A program made the position numbers and the translations under genes. Shown one piece after another: positions 24,943 through 32,911 of a stretch of 55,657 nt of DNA. Each line of letters begins with the position of its first letter. Position 1 is the first letter of the stretch. The DNA is from Planctomycetota bacterium. Its GTDB lineage: Bacteria; Planctomycetota; Phycisphaerae; UBA1845; PWPN01. Where the stretch lies: NCBI GenBank assembly GCA_029550525.1, contig JAKPHF010000060.1:1-55657 (forward strand), given 5' to 3'. The notes under the pieces are model-generated. The model saw only the letters and a program-made list of their open reading frames with translations, was not told the origin of the DNA and ran no database searches.

Positions 24943-26943
24943 ATGGCGGAGAAGGTGGGCGTATACATCTGCCATTGCGGTAGCAATATCGCGGGCACGG
25001 TGGACTGCGAGGCAGTCGCCAAGTGGGCCGGCGAGAACGTGGCCGACGTGGCGGTGGCCCGCGATTACAAGTTCATGTGTTCCTCGCTCGGTCAGGCCAT
25101 GATCGAGGAGGACATCAAAACCAAGGGGTTGACGCGGGTGGTGGTGGCCGCCTGCTCGCCCCACCTGCACGAGAAGACCTTCCGGCGGGCCTGCACCAAC
25201 GCGGGCCTGAATCCCTATCTCTTCCAGATGTGCAACATCCGCGAGCATGTCTCGTGGGTGCACACGGACAAGGCGGCGGCCACCGAGAAGGCCAAGTCGC
25301 TCGTGTCCGCGGCGGTGCATCGGGTGAAGATGCAGGAGCCGCTGGAGGCAATGCGCGTGCCCGTGAACAAGGCCACATTGGTGGTGGGCGGAGGCATCGC
25401 AGGTCTGCAGGCCACGCTGGAGCTGGCCGACGCCGGTTATCCGGTTTACCTCGTGGAGCGCGAGCCAAGCATCGGCGGGCATATGGCCCAATTCGACAAG
25501 ACCTTCCCCACACTGGACTGTTCGGCGTGCATTCTCACGCCCAAGATGTCCGAAGCGGGCCAGCACGAGAACGTCACGCTCATCACCTACGCCGAGCTGG
25601 AAGAGGTGAGCGGCTCGGTGGGCAACTTCAAGGTGAAGATCCGCAAGCGGGCCAAGAGCATCATCGAGGACAAGTGCACGGGCTGCGGAGCCTGCGTGGA
25701 GAAGTGTCCGCGCAAGGTGGTGGACACCGAGTTCGAGGCCGGGCTGGGCTATCGCAAGGCCATTTATATGCCCTTCCCCCAGGCCGTGCCCAAGGTGCCG
25801 GTGATCGACCGCGAGAACTGCACCTTCTTCAAGACCGGCAAGTGCAAGGTCTGCGAGAAGATGTGCCAGCCCGGCGCGATCGACTACACGCAGCAGGATG
25901 AGATCATCGAGATCGAGGTCGGCAACATCATCCTGGCCACGGGCTGGAAGCTGTTCGATTGCAGAAAGATCCCGCAGTACGGCTACGGCCGGCTGGCCAA
26001 CGTCTACACCAGCATGGAGTTCGAGCGGCTGTGCAACGCCGCCGGTCCGACCAACGGCAAGATCGTGCTCCGCGACGGCAAGACCGAGCCCAAGAGCGTG
26101 GCCATCGTCCATTGCGTGGGCAGCCGTGACAAGAACCACAACGAGTACTGCTCGGGCATCTGCTGCATGGCGGCGTTGAAGTTCGGCCACCTGGTTATGG
26201 AGAAGACCGGCGCCGAAGTGTACTCCTTCTACATCGACATGCGCACGAACCAAAAGATGTACGAGGAGTTCTACGGCCGGTTGCTCGAAGAGGGCATGCA
26301 CTTCGTGCGCGGCAAGGTGGCTGAAATCACCGACGCCGCCCGCCAGCCGTCCGAGCAGGGCAAGCTCATTGTTCAGGTCGAAGACACGCTGATGGGCAAG
26401 CAGCGGCGGATTCCGGTGGACATGGTGATTCTCATGGGGGCGCTGGAACCGCAGGCGGACGCCAAGGAATTGGGACTCAAGTGCGGCATCTCGTGCAGCA
26501 TGGCCGGCTGGTACACCGAGCGGCATCCCAAGCTCGACCCGGTGGCCACCATGACCGACGGCGTGTTTGTCGCCGGGGCCTGCCAGGGGGCCAAGGACAT
26601 TCCGGCTTCGGTGGCCCAAGGCGCGGCGGCGGCCGCCCGCGTGATGGGCATGATCACCAAGGGCAGTGTCGAGATCGAGCCGGTGGTGGCCAGCATCGAC
26701 GAAGAGCAATGCTCGGGCTGCCGGATCTGCAACAACATGTGCCCGTACAACGCCATCGACTACATCGAAGCTGAGGCGGTGAGTCGAATCAACACCGCCA
26801 TGTGCAAAGGCTGCGGCACGTGCGTGGCAGCCTGCCCCGCGGGCGCGATCAGCGGGTCGCACTTCACCGACCGGCAGATTTTCGCCGAGATCGAAGGCGT
26901 GTTGTGGGACGCGAAGAACGGCGCCGGCGTCACGGTAGGGTAA
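24943..26943 (+). CDS. hdrA: Heterodisulfide reductase subunit A-like flavoprotein
   Basis: A 666-aa FAD protein, the electron-bifurcating core. Seen: N-terminal CHCGSNI, a dinucleotide motif VVGGGIAGLQATLELADAGY, the Cys-rich CSACILTPKM, a ferredoxin-type CTGCGACVEKCP with a second set CKVCEKMCQP, CSGICC, and two C-terminal [4Fe-4S] motifs, CSGCRICNNMCP and CKGCGTCVAACP. I chose ATG 24943 because GGGAGG ends 6 nt upstream; ATG 24937 abuts that site. No selenocysteine is evident. With HdrBC and MvhDGA it should couple exergonic disulfide reduction to ferredoxin reduction by H2. A large antisense frame across this gene is a shadow. Confidence 0.94.
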   Translation: MAEKVGVYICHCGSNIAGTVDCEAVAKWAGENVADVAVARDYKFMCSSLGQAMIEEDIKTKGLTRVVVAACSPHLHEKTFRRACTNAGLNPYLFQMCNIREHVSWVHTDKAAATEKAKSLVSAAVHRVKMQEPLEAMRVPVNKATLVVGGGIAGLQATLELADAGYPVYLVEREPSIGGHMAQFDKTFPTLDCSACILTPKMSEAGQHENVTLITYAELEEVSGSVGNFKVKIRKRAKSIIEDKCTGCGACVEKCPRKVVDTEFEAGLGYRKAIYMPFPQAVPKVPVIDRENCTFFKTGKCKVCEKMCQPGAIDYTQQDEIIEIEVGNIILATGWKLFDCRKIPQYGYGRLANVYTSMEFERLCNAAGPTNGKIVLRDGKTEPKSVAIVHCVGSRDKNHNEYCSGICCMAALKFGHLVMEKTGAEVYSFYIDMRTNQKMYEEFYGRLLEEGMHFVRGKVAEITDAARQPSEQGKLIVQVEDTLMGKQRRIPVDMVILMGALEPQADAKELGLKCGISCSMAGWYTERHPKLDPVATMTDGVFVAGACQGAKDIPASVAQGAAAAARVMGMITKGSVEIEPVVASIDEEQCSGCRICNNMCPYNAIDYIEAEAVSRINTAMCKGCGTCVAACPAGAISGSHFTDRQIFAEIEGVLWDAKNGAGVTVG

Positions 26944-27097
26944 CGGCGGGAATGAATGACGAATGACGAAATCCGAATGTCGAAACAATGACGGATGATC
27001 GAAACCCGAATGGCGGCGTCTGTGTTCGGCCCGGGCATTCGGATTTCTGACTGCTTTCGTCGTTCGAGCTTCGACATTCGGCCTTCTGGAGCAGGGT
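26944..27097. repeat. AATGACGAA / CCGAATGTCG palindromic repeat between hdrA and mvhD
   Basis: The whole 154-bp gap is an imperfect palindrome. CCGAATGTCGAA (26973-26984) pairs perfectly with TTCGACATTCGG (27070-27081). An inner arm GAAACCCGAATG (27001-27012) pairs with CATTCGGATTTC (27036-27047) with one wobble. Outside lie AATGACG units. It can form a long hairpin in the operon mRNA. Confidence 0.75.
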
Positions 27098-27592
27098 ATG
27101 AGCGACACGTTTGAACCGAAGATTGTCGGCTTTCTGTGCAACTGGTGCTCGTACCGGGCGGCCGACCTGGCGGGCATTTCGCGAGCCAAGCACGCCCCCA
27201 ACGTGCGGATCATCCGGACGATGTGCAGCGGACGAGTCGATCCGGCGTTCGTGTTCAAGGCTCTGTCGATGGGGGCGGACGGCGTGATGATCGCAGGTTG
27301 CCATCCCGGCGAGTGCCACTACATCGAGCAGAACTACAAGACGATCCGGCGTTACGCCATGCTCAAGCACGCCTTGCGGCAGTTTGGCGTGGAGGAGGAC
27401 CGGGTGCGTTTGATCTGGGCCTCGGCGGCCGAAGGTCAGCAGTTGGCCGACGCCATCAACCAGTTCGTGGCCGACGTCAAAAAGCTCGGCCCGTTGAACT
27501 GGCCCGGCCACTGGCAGGACGCCCAGGATCACACGGCGGCCCTGGAGGCAATCGCCCACGAGCACGCCGAGACGATGGAGGTGCCGGTATGA
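27098..27592 (+). CDS. mvhD: Hydrogenase iron-sulfur subunit MvhD
   Basis: A 164-aa [2Fe-2S] protein that connects MvhAG to HdrA. Family-typical segments are visible: GFLCNWCSYRAADLAG near the N-terminus, RTMCSGRVDP, and GADGVMIAGCHPGECHY with the conserved cysteines. GGAGCAGGG precedes the start. The stop overlaps the mvhG start by 4 nt (ATGA). Confidence 0.94.
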   Translation: MSDTFEPKIVGFLCNWCSYRAADLAGISRAKHAPNVRIIRTMCSGRVDPAFVFKALSMGADGVMIAGCHPGECHYIEQNYKTIRRYAMLKHALRQFGVEEDRVRLIWASAAEGQQLADAINQFVADVKKLGPLNWPGHWQDAQDHTAALEAIAHEHAETMEVPV

Positions 27593-28623
27593 GTCAGAGC
27601 TCCCAGGCAACAGCGGTCAGCACGCAGCAGGACAAGGAACCGCCGGCAGCGGCCGGCGCGGCCAAAGGCAAGCTGGCCATCTATTGGGCGGCGTCGTGCG
27701 GCGGATGCGAAATCTCGATTCTCGGCATTCACGAGAAGATCCTCGAGGTGGACAAGGCGTTCGATATCGTGCTGTTCCCCTGCGGAGCGGACGGCAAGGT
27801 GCGCGACGTCGAGAAGATGCCGGACAAGAGCATCGACCTGTGCCTGTTCAACGGCGGCATCCGCACGAGCGAGAATGAGTACATGGCTCGGCTGTTGCGG
27901 GCCAAGAGCAAGGTGCTGATCGCCTTCGGCTCGTGCGCTTCGGAAGGTTGCATCCCTGGCCTGGCCAACGCGTGCAGCCGTCAGGACATCTTCAAGACGA
28001 ACTACCACGACTCTCCGTCGCTCGATAACCCTGAGGGTGTCGAGCCGCAGACGGAAACGCAGGTGCCCGAAGGCAAGCTGCACCTGCCCGAGTTTTACGA
28101 CACGCTGCGGACGCTCGATCAGACCGTCGAAGTGGACTATTACCTCCCGGGCTGCCCGCCGGAGTCGGACCGCATCTGGGAAGCTTTGGTGGCGGTCTTG
28201 GAAGGCAAGCTGCCGCCCAAGGGGTCGGTGATCGGGGCGGCGAGCACGGTGTGCGACACCTGCAAGCGCAAGCGGACGGAAAAGAAGATCACCGCCTTCA
28301 AGCGGACGTGGGAGATCATCCCCGACGAGGAGGCGTGTCTGCTCGAGCAGGGCCTGGTCTGTTGCGGACCGGCCACGCGGGCGGGCTGCGGCGGATTGTG
28401 CCCGCAGGTGAACTCGCCGTGTATCGGCTGCTATGGTCCGCCGGACGGCGCGCCGGATTTCGGGGCCCGGCTCATGAGTGCCCTGGCGTCGGTGATCGAC
28501 TCGAACGACCCGGCCGAGTGCGATCGGATCATCCGCGAAGGGATTCCGGACGCCATCGGTACGTTCTACCGGTTCAGCCTGGCCGGCAGCCTCCTGCGGC
28601 GCACGGCGAAGGTGGCAAATTGA
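27589..28623 (+). CDS. mvhG: [NiFe]-hydrogenase small subunit MvhG (group 3c-like)
   Basis: A 344-aa small subunit carrying iron-sulfur clusters. The proximal-cluster motif is seen (ASCGGCEISILG), with later Cys in FGSCASEGCIPG, the LPGCPPE motif, and Cys sets CDTC, VCCGPATRAGCGGLCPQ and SPCIGCYGP. There is no Tat signal, so it is cytoplasmic, as expected for group 3c. About 25 N-terminal residues before KLAIYW are rich in Gln, Ala and Pro and look disordered. Start ATG 27589 has GGAGGTG upstream and overlaps mvhD. A 182-bp gap with a repeat hairpin separates it from mvhA. Confidence 0.94.
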   Translation: MSQSSQATAVSTQQDKEPPAAAGAAKGKLAIYWAASCGGCEISILGIHEKILEVDKAFDIVLFPCGADGKVRDVEKMPDKSIDLCLFNGGIRTSENEYMARLLRAKSKVLIAFGSCASEGCIPGLANACSRQDIFKTNYHDSPSLDNPEGVEPQTETQVPEGKLHLPEFYDTLRTLDQTVEVDYYLPGCPPESDRIWEALVAVLEGKLPPKGSVIGAASTVCDTCKRKRTEKKITAFKRTWEIIPDEEACLLEQGLVCCGPATRAGCGGLCPQVNSPCIGCYGPPDGAPDFGARLMSALASVIDSNDPAECDRIIREGIPDAIGTFYRFSLAGSLLRRTAKVAN

Positions 28624-28696
28624 AGGAGACGCGGCGACGCGACGATGCGACGCGCGGCGATTACGGGCAGAGCACGGAAGATCAGAGTGTTTTCGA

Positions 28697-28785
28697 ACCA
28701 CAGCAGATGCGGAGACACAGAGAGGAAAACATCACATGTGAGCTTCTCGAGATAAATCCTCTCTGTGCCTCGGCGTCTCTGTGGT
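28697..28785. repeat. CACAGAGAGGA hairpin repeat between mvhG and mvhA
   Basis: ACCACAG (28697-28703) pairs with CTGTGGT (28779-28785), and inside it CACAGAGAGGA (28716-28726) pairs perfectly with TCCTCTCTGTG (28757-28767). A related hairpin with the same ACCACA...CACAGAGA design lies at 41127-41217. It occupies the gap within the hydrogenase operon. Confidence 0.75.
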
Positions 28786-28805
28786 GAACAAAAAAGGTAA
28801 CAGCT

Positions 28806-30272
28806 ATGCCACGGATATCCATTGATCCGATCACGCGTCTGGAAGGGCACGGCAAGATCGACATCTTCCTCGACGACAACGGGGATGTAAAGAACGCGTA
28901 CTTGCAGATCCCCGAACTGCGAGGTTTCGAGCGGTTTTGCGTGGGCCGGCCGGTGGAGGACTTGCCCAATCTGACGTCGCGGATCTGCGGCGTGTGCCCC
29001 GAGGCGCATCACATGGCCGGCACGAAGGCGCTGGACGCGGTGTTCCACGTCGATCCGCCGCCGACGGCCAAGAAGCTGCGCGAGCTGTTCTACAGCATCT
29101 TCTTCGCCACGGACCACACGACGCACTTTTACGCCCTGGGCGGCCCGGACTTCGTGGTCGGTCCCGACGCGCCGCCGGCCGAGCGAAACATCCTCGGTGT
29201 GGTCAAGAAGGTGGGCCTGGAGGTCGGCGGCAAGGTCATCAACATGCGCAAGACCGGCCACGACCTCATTCAGATGATGGGCGGCCGCCGCGTGCATCCG
29301 AACTGGGGCGTGCCGGGCGGCGTCAGCAAGGGCATCACCGAAGAGCAGCGCAAGATCATCGAGGAGAAAGGTCGCGAGGCCATCGAGTTCGCCAAGTTCT
29401 CGCTGAAGGTGTTCGACGATCTCGTGCTGGCCAACACCGACTACGTCAACCTGATCAAGTCCGACATGTACGCGCACAAGACGTACAACATGGGCATGGT
29501 GGATGCCCAGAACCGCGTCAATTTCTACGACGGCATGGTCCGGGTGACGTCGCCGAGCGGCAAAGAGCACGCCAAGTACAGCCCCGATCAGTATCGCGAC
29601 TACGTGGCCGAGCACGTCGAACCCTGGAGCTACTTGAAGTTCCCGTATCTCAAGAAGGTCGGCTGGAAGGGTTTCGTGGACGGCGAGGATTCGGGTGTGT
29701 ACAAGGCCACGCCGCTCAGCCGATGCAACGTGGCCGACGGCATGGCCACGCCGCTGGCTCAGAAGGAATGGGAGCGGATGTACAGCACGTTGGGCGGCCG
29801 ACCCGTGCATCATACGCTCGCGACTCACTGGGCGCGGCTGATCGAGTTGCTGTACGCGACCGAACGCTGGGTCGAACTGGCAACCGACCCGCAGATCACG
29901 AGCAAGGAGTACCGCGTGTTGCCGACGGCCACGCCCACCGAGGGGGTCGGCTGCGTCGAGGCGCCGCGAGGCACGTTGACTCACCATTACGTGACGGATG
30001 AGCGCGGCATCGTGACTCGGTGCAACCTCATTGTGGGAACGACCAACAACAACGCCCCGATCAACATGTCCATCGCCAAGGCGGCCAAGGGCCTGATCAA
30101 GAAGGGCGTGGCACTGAAAGAGGCTCTGCTGAACAAGGTGGAGATGGCGTTTCGGGCGTACGATCCGTGCTTCGGCTGCGCGACCCACTTCCTGCCCGGG
30201 CAGATGCCCCTGGAAGTGCGGCTCCGCGACGAGCGCGGCGAGATCCTCGAGCGGCTCACGCAAAACCTGTAA
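28806..30272 (+). CDS. mvhA: [NiFe]-hydrogenase large subunit MvhA (group 3c-like)
   Basis: A 488-aa catalytic subunit that binds the NiFe(CN)2CO site. L1 motif RICGVCPEAHH near residue 60, L2 motif DPCFGCATH near the C-terminus, both complete. After the L2 His there is a 27-residue tail (FLPGQMPLEVRL...), the segment normally removed by a maturation endopeptidase, and a protease gene lies downstream. The start ATG 28806 gives the usual MPRISIDPITRLEGHGKI. With MvhGD and HdrABC it forms an H2-dependent, ferredoxin-reducing complex. Hyp maturation genes are not in the window. Confidence 0.95.
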   Translation: MPRISIDPITRLEGHGKIDIFLDDNGDVKNAYLQIPELRGFERFCVGRPVEDLPNLTSRICGVCPEAHHMAGTKALDAVFHVDPPPTAKKLRELFYSIFFATDHTTHFYALGGPDFVVGPDAPPAERNILGVVKKVGLEVGGKVINMRKTGHDLIQMMGGRRVHPNWGVPGGVSKGITEEQRKIIEEKGREAIEFAKFSLKVFDDLVLANTDYVNLIKSDMYAHKTYNMGMVDAQNRVNFYDGMVRVTSPSGKEHAKYSPDQYRDYVAEHVEPWSYLKFPYLKKVGWKGFVDGEDSGVYKATPLSRCNVADGMATPLAQKEWERMYSTLGGRPVHHTLATHWARLIELLYATERWVELATDPQITSKEYRVLPTATPTEGVGCVEAPRGTLTHHYVTDERGIVTRCNLIVGTTNNNAPINMSIAKAAKGLIKKGVALKEALLNKVEMAFRAYDPCFGCATHFLPGQMPLEVRLRDERGEILERLTQNL

Positions 30273-30314
30273 CCGACGTCTGTCTCCTATCCGTCGGACG
30301 CGAGCGCGTGCGAG

Positions 30315-30344
30315 CGGCGGGGTTCAACCCCGCCGATTCTTTTG
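30315..30344 (+). terminator. Intrinsic terminator after mvhA
   Basis: CGGCGGGG (30315-30322) pairs with CCCCGCCG (30328-30335), loop TTCAA, followed by ATTCTTTTGG. It lies 43 nt past the mvhA stop, so the protease gene may need readthrough or its own promoter. Confidence 0.7.
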
Positions 30345-30404
30345 GTGCCGAGGCGTGCGGTCCTCCCGAGATGTACTCTGTAAGCGGTGTAACTGAATCA
30401 CTTG

Positions 30405-30595
30405 TGAATCTGCGAAAATCTGCATAATTTGCGGACAATTCGCAGGTGCCGGAAATACGACGCAACTACGGAGATGGGTGTACTCACGGAACAAGAGTGT
30501 CGTTCGAAGGCGTGAGGACGTTACAATCAGATCGTCAGTCGCGTGTGCGCTTTCTTGTCCGCAGATTTCGCAGATGGTCGGAGATTTGGAATAGG
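30405..30595. repeat. ATCTGCG/CGCAGAT inverted repeat, copy 2
   Basis: This is most of the 388-bp gap between mvhA and the protease gene. TTGCGGACAA (30429-30438) is inverted against TTGTCCGCA (30555-30563), with AATCTGCG-like units on both arms. Bases 30555-30571 repeat a 17-mer of copy 1 (229-245). I see no gene here. Confidence 0.7.
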
Positions 30596-30660
30596 GCGCG
30601 GCGAGAAGGAAGGCAGACCGGCGGCGGCCGGCATCTCGGGCGAGCCGGAAAGGGCCACGA

Positions 30661-31128
30661 ATGAAGACCTTGGTGATCGGCTTGGGTTCTCCACTGCTGT
30701 GCGACGACAGCGTCGGGCTGAAGGTCGCCCGGGAAGTCCGGCGACACGTGGCGGTCGGCGGCAGCGTCGAGGTGGAGGAGGACGTGCGGGGCGGGCTGCA
30801 GTTGATGGAACGGCTGGCCGGCTACGACCGGGCCATCATCGTGGACGCCATCCTGACCGGCGCGGCGCCGGGGACCATTCATCAGCTCACGCCCGACGAC
30901 ATTCCCACGCAACGCAGCGCTTCTCAGCATGATGTGAACCTGCCGACCGCTCTGGAGTTGGGCCGGCAACTGGGCGTCCATCTGCCTCAATCGAAGGATA
31001 TCCTGCTTGTCGGGATCGAGGCTGACGATATCATGACATTCAGCGAAGAGTGTACGCCGCCGGTGGCAGCCGCCATCCCCAAAGCGGTCGATATCGTCTT
31101 GAATGCACTTCGAGAGCAAGGAGCCTGA
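30661..31128 (+). CDS. Hydrogenase maturation protease (HycI/HyaD family)
   Basis: A 155-aa endopeptidase that would trim the C-terminal tail of MvhA after nickel insertion. The family start GxGNxLxxDDGxG appears as GLGSPLLCDDSVG: the acidic pair is kept, but Asn is replaced by Ser. A second acidic residue is in AIIVDAIL and the His in SQHDVNLP, consistent with nickel-sensing ligands. It precedes the cyclic-nucleotide-binding gene by 2 nt. Its position next to mvhA makes MvhA the likely substrate. Confidence 0.9.
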   Translation: MKTLVIGLGSPLLCDDSVGLKVAREVRRHVAVGGSVEVEEDVRGGLQLMERLAGYDRAIIVDAILTGAAPGTIHQLTPDDIPTQRSASQHDVNLPTALELGRQLGVHLPQSKDILLVGIEADDIMTFSEECTPPVAAAIPKAVDIVLNALREQGA

Positions 31129-31130
31129 TC

Positions 31131-31574
31131 ATGGTGTCGCCGGAACTGCTTCGTCGTTTTGCCATATTCAGCGGGGCTGACGAACCGACCCTCAAGCAAG
31201 TGGCCATGCTGAGCGAGGAGAAGACCGCCCGGGCCGGTGATGTGTTGTTCCGTGAGGGCGAGGATGCACGGTATCTGCACATCGTGGTCGAGGGCGAGGT
31301 GGATATTCAGTACGTGCTGGGCGATGGGTCTCATCAGACGGTGGACACGGTCGTCGCCGGCGACCCGCTGGTGTGGTCGTCGCTGGTTCCGCCTCATCAG
31401 ACGCATTCGATGGGTGTGGCCCGCACCGCCGTCAAGCTGGTGGCCATCGACGCGGCCAGGCTTCGTGAGCTCATGCAAGCCAATCCCGCCCTGGGCTACC
31501 AGGTGATGAGCACGCTGGCCGGCGCCATCGCCCACCGGCTGCACGGAGCGCGGCTGCAGATCGCGGCCATGTAA
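31131..31574 (+). CDS. Cyclic-nucleotide-binding domain protein
   Basis: A 147-aa protein that is essentially one CNMP-binding domain: FAIFSGADEPTLKQVA, LFREGEDARYLHIVVEGEV, and the phosphate-binding-cassette region VVAGDPLVWSSLVPPHQ. It lacks the usual RxA arginine. No helix-turn-helix follows, so it is not a Crp/Fnr regulator. AGGAG lies 8 nt upstream, and the gene is coupled to the protease gene (2-nt gap). Similar single-domain proteins are found near Hdr/Mvh genes. It may sense a nucleotide and control the complex, which is inference. Confidence 0.87.
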   Translation: MVSPELLRRFAIFSGADEPTLKQVAMLSEEKTARAGDVLFREGEDARYLHIVVEGEVDIQYVLGDGSHQTVDTVVAGDPLVWSSLVPPHQTHSMGVARTAVKLVAIDAARLRELMQANPALGYQVMSTLAGAIAHRLHGARLQIAAM

Positions 31575-31632
31575 CGCCGTTGTCTTCGGTTAACAACCAT
31601 GTCTGCACAGCAAGCATCTCTTGCGCGCCGGA

Positions 31633-31741
31633 GGCGGGTGAGACGTCCGCCCCGCCGCAACCACCAACACAGATCACCACGGGCCAAAGGACCACGGCAT
31701 CCGACAACTGACCACGGCCCACTGACAACTGACAAACGACT
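31633..31741. repeat. GGCGGGYGAGACG hairpin copy 2 and ACTGACAAC units
   Basis: 31633-31651 is the second copy of the 19-nt hairpin family (loop AGA, two G-U pairs). Behind it, to 31741, are CCACGG and ACTGACAAC units. The 239-bp gap holds no gene. Confidence 0.55.
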
Positions 31742-31761
31742 ACGGACGCCCCCATCCCCTA

Positions 31762-31805
31762 CCGATAACTGCGATAGGACTGATTCGTCTTTCTCGTGTT
31801 ATCGG
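31762..31805 (+). promoter_or_regulatory. CCGATAA inverted pair before the deacetylase gene
   Basis: CCGATAA at 31762-31768 and its reverse TTATCGG at 31799-31805, 8 nt before the ATG at 31814. The same motif precedes several other genes of the glycan region. Confidence 0.4.
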
Positions 31806-31813
31806 ACGGCCAC

Positions 31814-32911
31814 ATGCCGATCGCAACAGACATCAAGCGGGAGTTGTTTGCGGCCCTGTCGTGGCGCACGGAGGCGCGGGCGGCCGGCATGACGGCCGAA
31901 CGCGGCGTGCGCATGCGCGACCGCGTGGGACATCTCATGCGGTGGGCCCGGGCCCATGACAGCCTGCCGGAGATCGAGAACCGCGCGGTCATTCTTTGCT
32001 TTCACGGCGTGGTGGCCCATCAGCCCGACCCCGACGTGGAATGCGAGCACGTGCACGTGGCTCGCTTCCGGCAGTTGCTGCGCGTTATTCGGCGGTCGTT
32101 TCATCCCCTCGCCCTGGCCGAGCTGGTGGATTGCATTCGTCAACGGGTGAGCCCGCCGCCCAAGAGCGTGGTGATCACATTCGACGACGGCTACGCCAAC
32201 AACGCCGAAGTCGCGGCCGAGGAGCTGGATCGATTCCGCATGCCGTGGTCGGCGTTTCTGCCCGCTCAACTGATCGAAACCGGCACCTACCAGTGGATCG
32301 ACGATGTGCGGCTGCTCGTGCATGGTGGCGGGGCACGATCGGTCTGCCTGCCCGGCGATGACGGCCCACTCACGTTGCATCTGGAGACCCGCGACGCTCG
32401 GCACGAAGCGGTGCGAGCGATTCACCAGCTGTGCCGGTACGTGCCCGATGACGTGCGTCGCGCTCGGCTGGCTCACTTGTACGCGGCTTTTCCTACCGGC
32501 CTTCTGGAGGAATTGCGGGCGCGCTATCGCTCGTTTGCCCCCATGACGTGGGAGCAGGCCCGCCAGTTGAAGTCCGCCGGTGTCGATGTGGGCAGCCACT
32601 CGCTCACGCACACCGCCTTGGGTCCGCAGTCGCCCGAGGCCATCCGTCACGAAGTGTTTGCGGCTCGCGCGTTGCTTCAGGCCCGCATCGGCGAGCACTG
32701 CCCGCACTTCTCGTATCCGTATGGACGGCGAGCCAGTCTTTCGCAGCAAACCGAGGCGGTCTTGTTCGAGGCAGGCTACAATTGTGCGCTGACCCTTGAA
32801 CCGGACGTCGTGCGCTGCGACGAAGTCAACCTGTTGCAGTTGCCGCGTCTGATCGTCTCGCCGCTCATCGGGCGAATGGTTTTCAATCTCTGGCAGCGTT
32901 TTCTCCGGTGA
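31814..32911 (+). CDS. Polysaccharide deacetylase family protein
   Basis: A 365-aa CE4/NodB-fold protein. Motif 1 is VITFDDGYANN (catalytic base and metal Asp), motif 2 SHSLTHTAL (His ligands, HSLTH), and a late FSYPYGRR segment. There is an early LCFHGV strand, as in PF01522 proteins. No signal peptide, so it probably acts on the cytoplasmic side or on a lipid-linked sugar. It overlaps the GNAT gene by 4 nt (GTGA). The start at 31814 was preferred to GTG 31796, which sits inside the upstream motif. Confidence 0.9.
   Translation: MPIATDIKRELFAALSWRTEARAAGMTAERGVRMRDRVGHLMRWARAHDSLPEIENRAVILCFHGVVAHQPDPDVECEHVHVARFRQLLRVIRRSFHPLALAELVDCIRQRVSPPPKSVVITFDDGYANNAEVAAEELDRFRMPWSAFLPAQLIETGTYQWIDDVRLLVHGGGARSVCLPGDDGPLTLHLETRDARHEAVRAIHQLCRYVPDDVRRARLAHLYAAFPTGLLEELRARYRSFAPMTWEQARQLKSAGVDVGSHSLTHTALGPQSPEAIRHEVFAARALLQARIGEHCPHFSYPYGRRASLSQQTEAVLFEAGYNCALTLEPDVVRCDEVNLLQLPRLIVSPLIGRMVFNLWQRFLR

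Noticed and set aside
24847..27258. Minus-strand frame of 803 codons
   Set aside because: Antisense to hdrA and mvhD, whose iron-sulfur motifs are intact; its product is His/Gly/Leu-rich with no family pattern.
28566..30263. Minus-strand frame of 565 codons
   Set aside because: Antisense to mvhA, which has both NiFe motifs.
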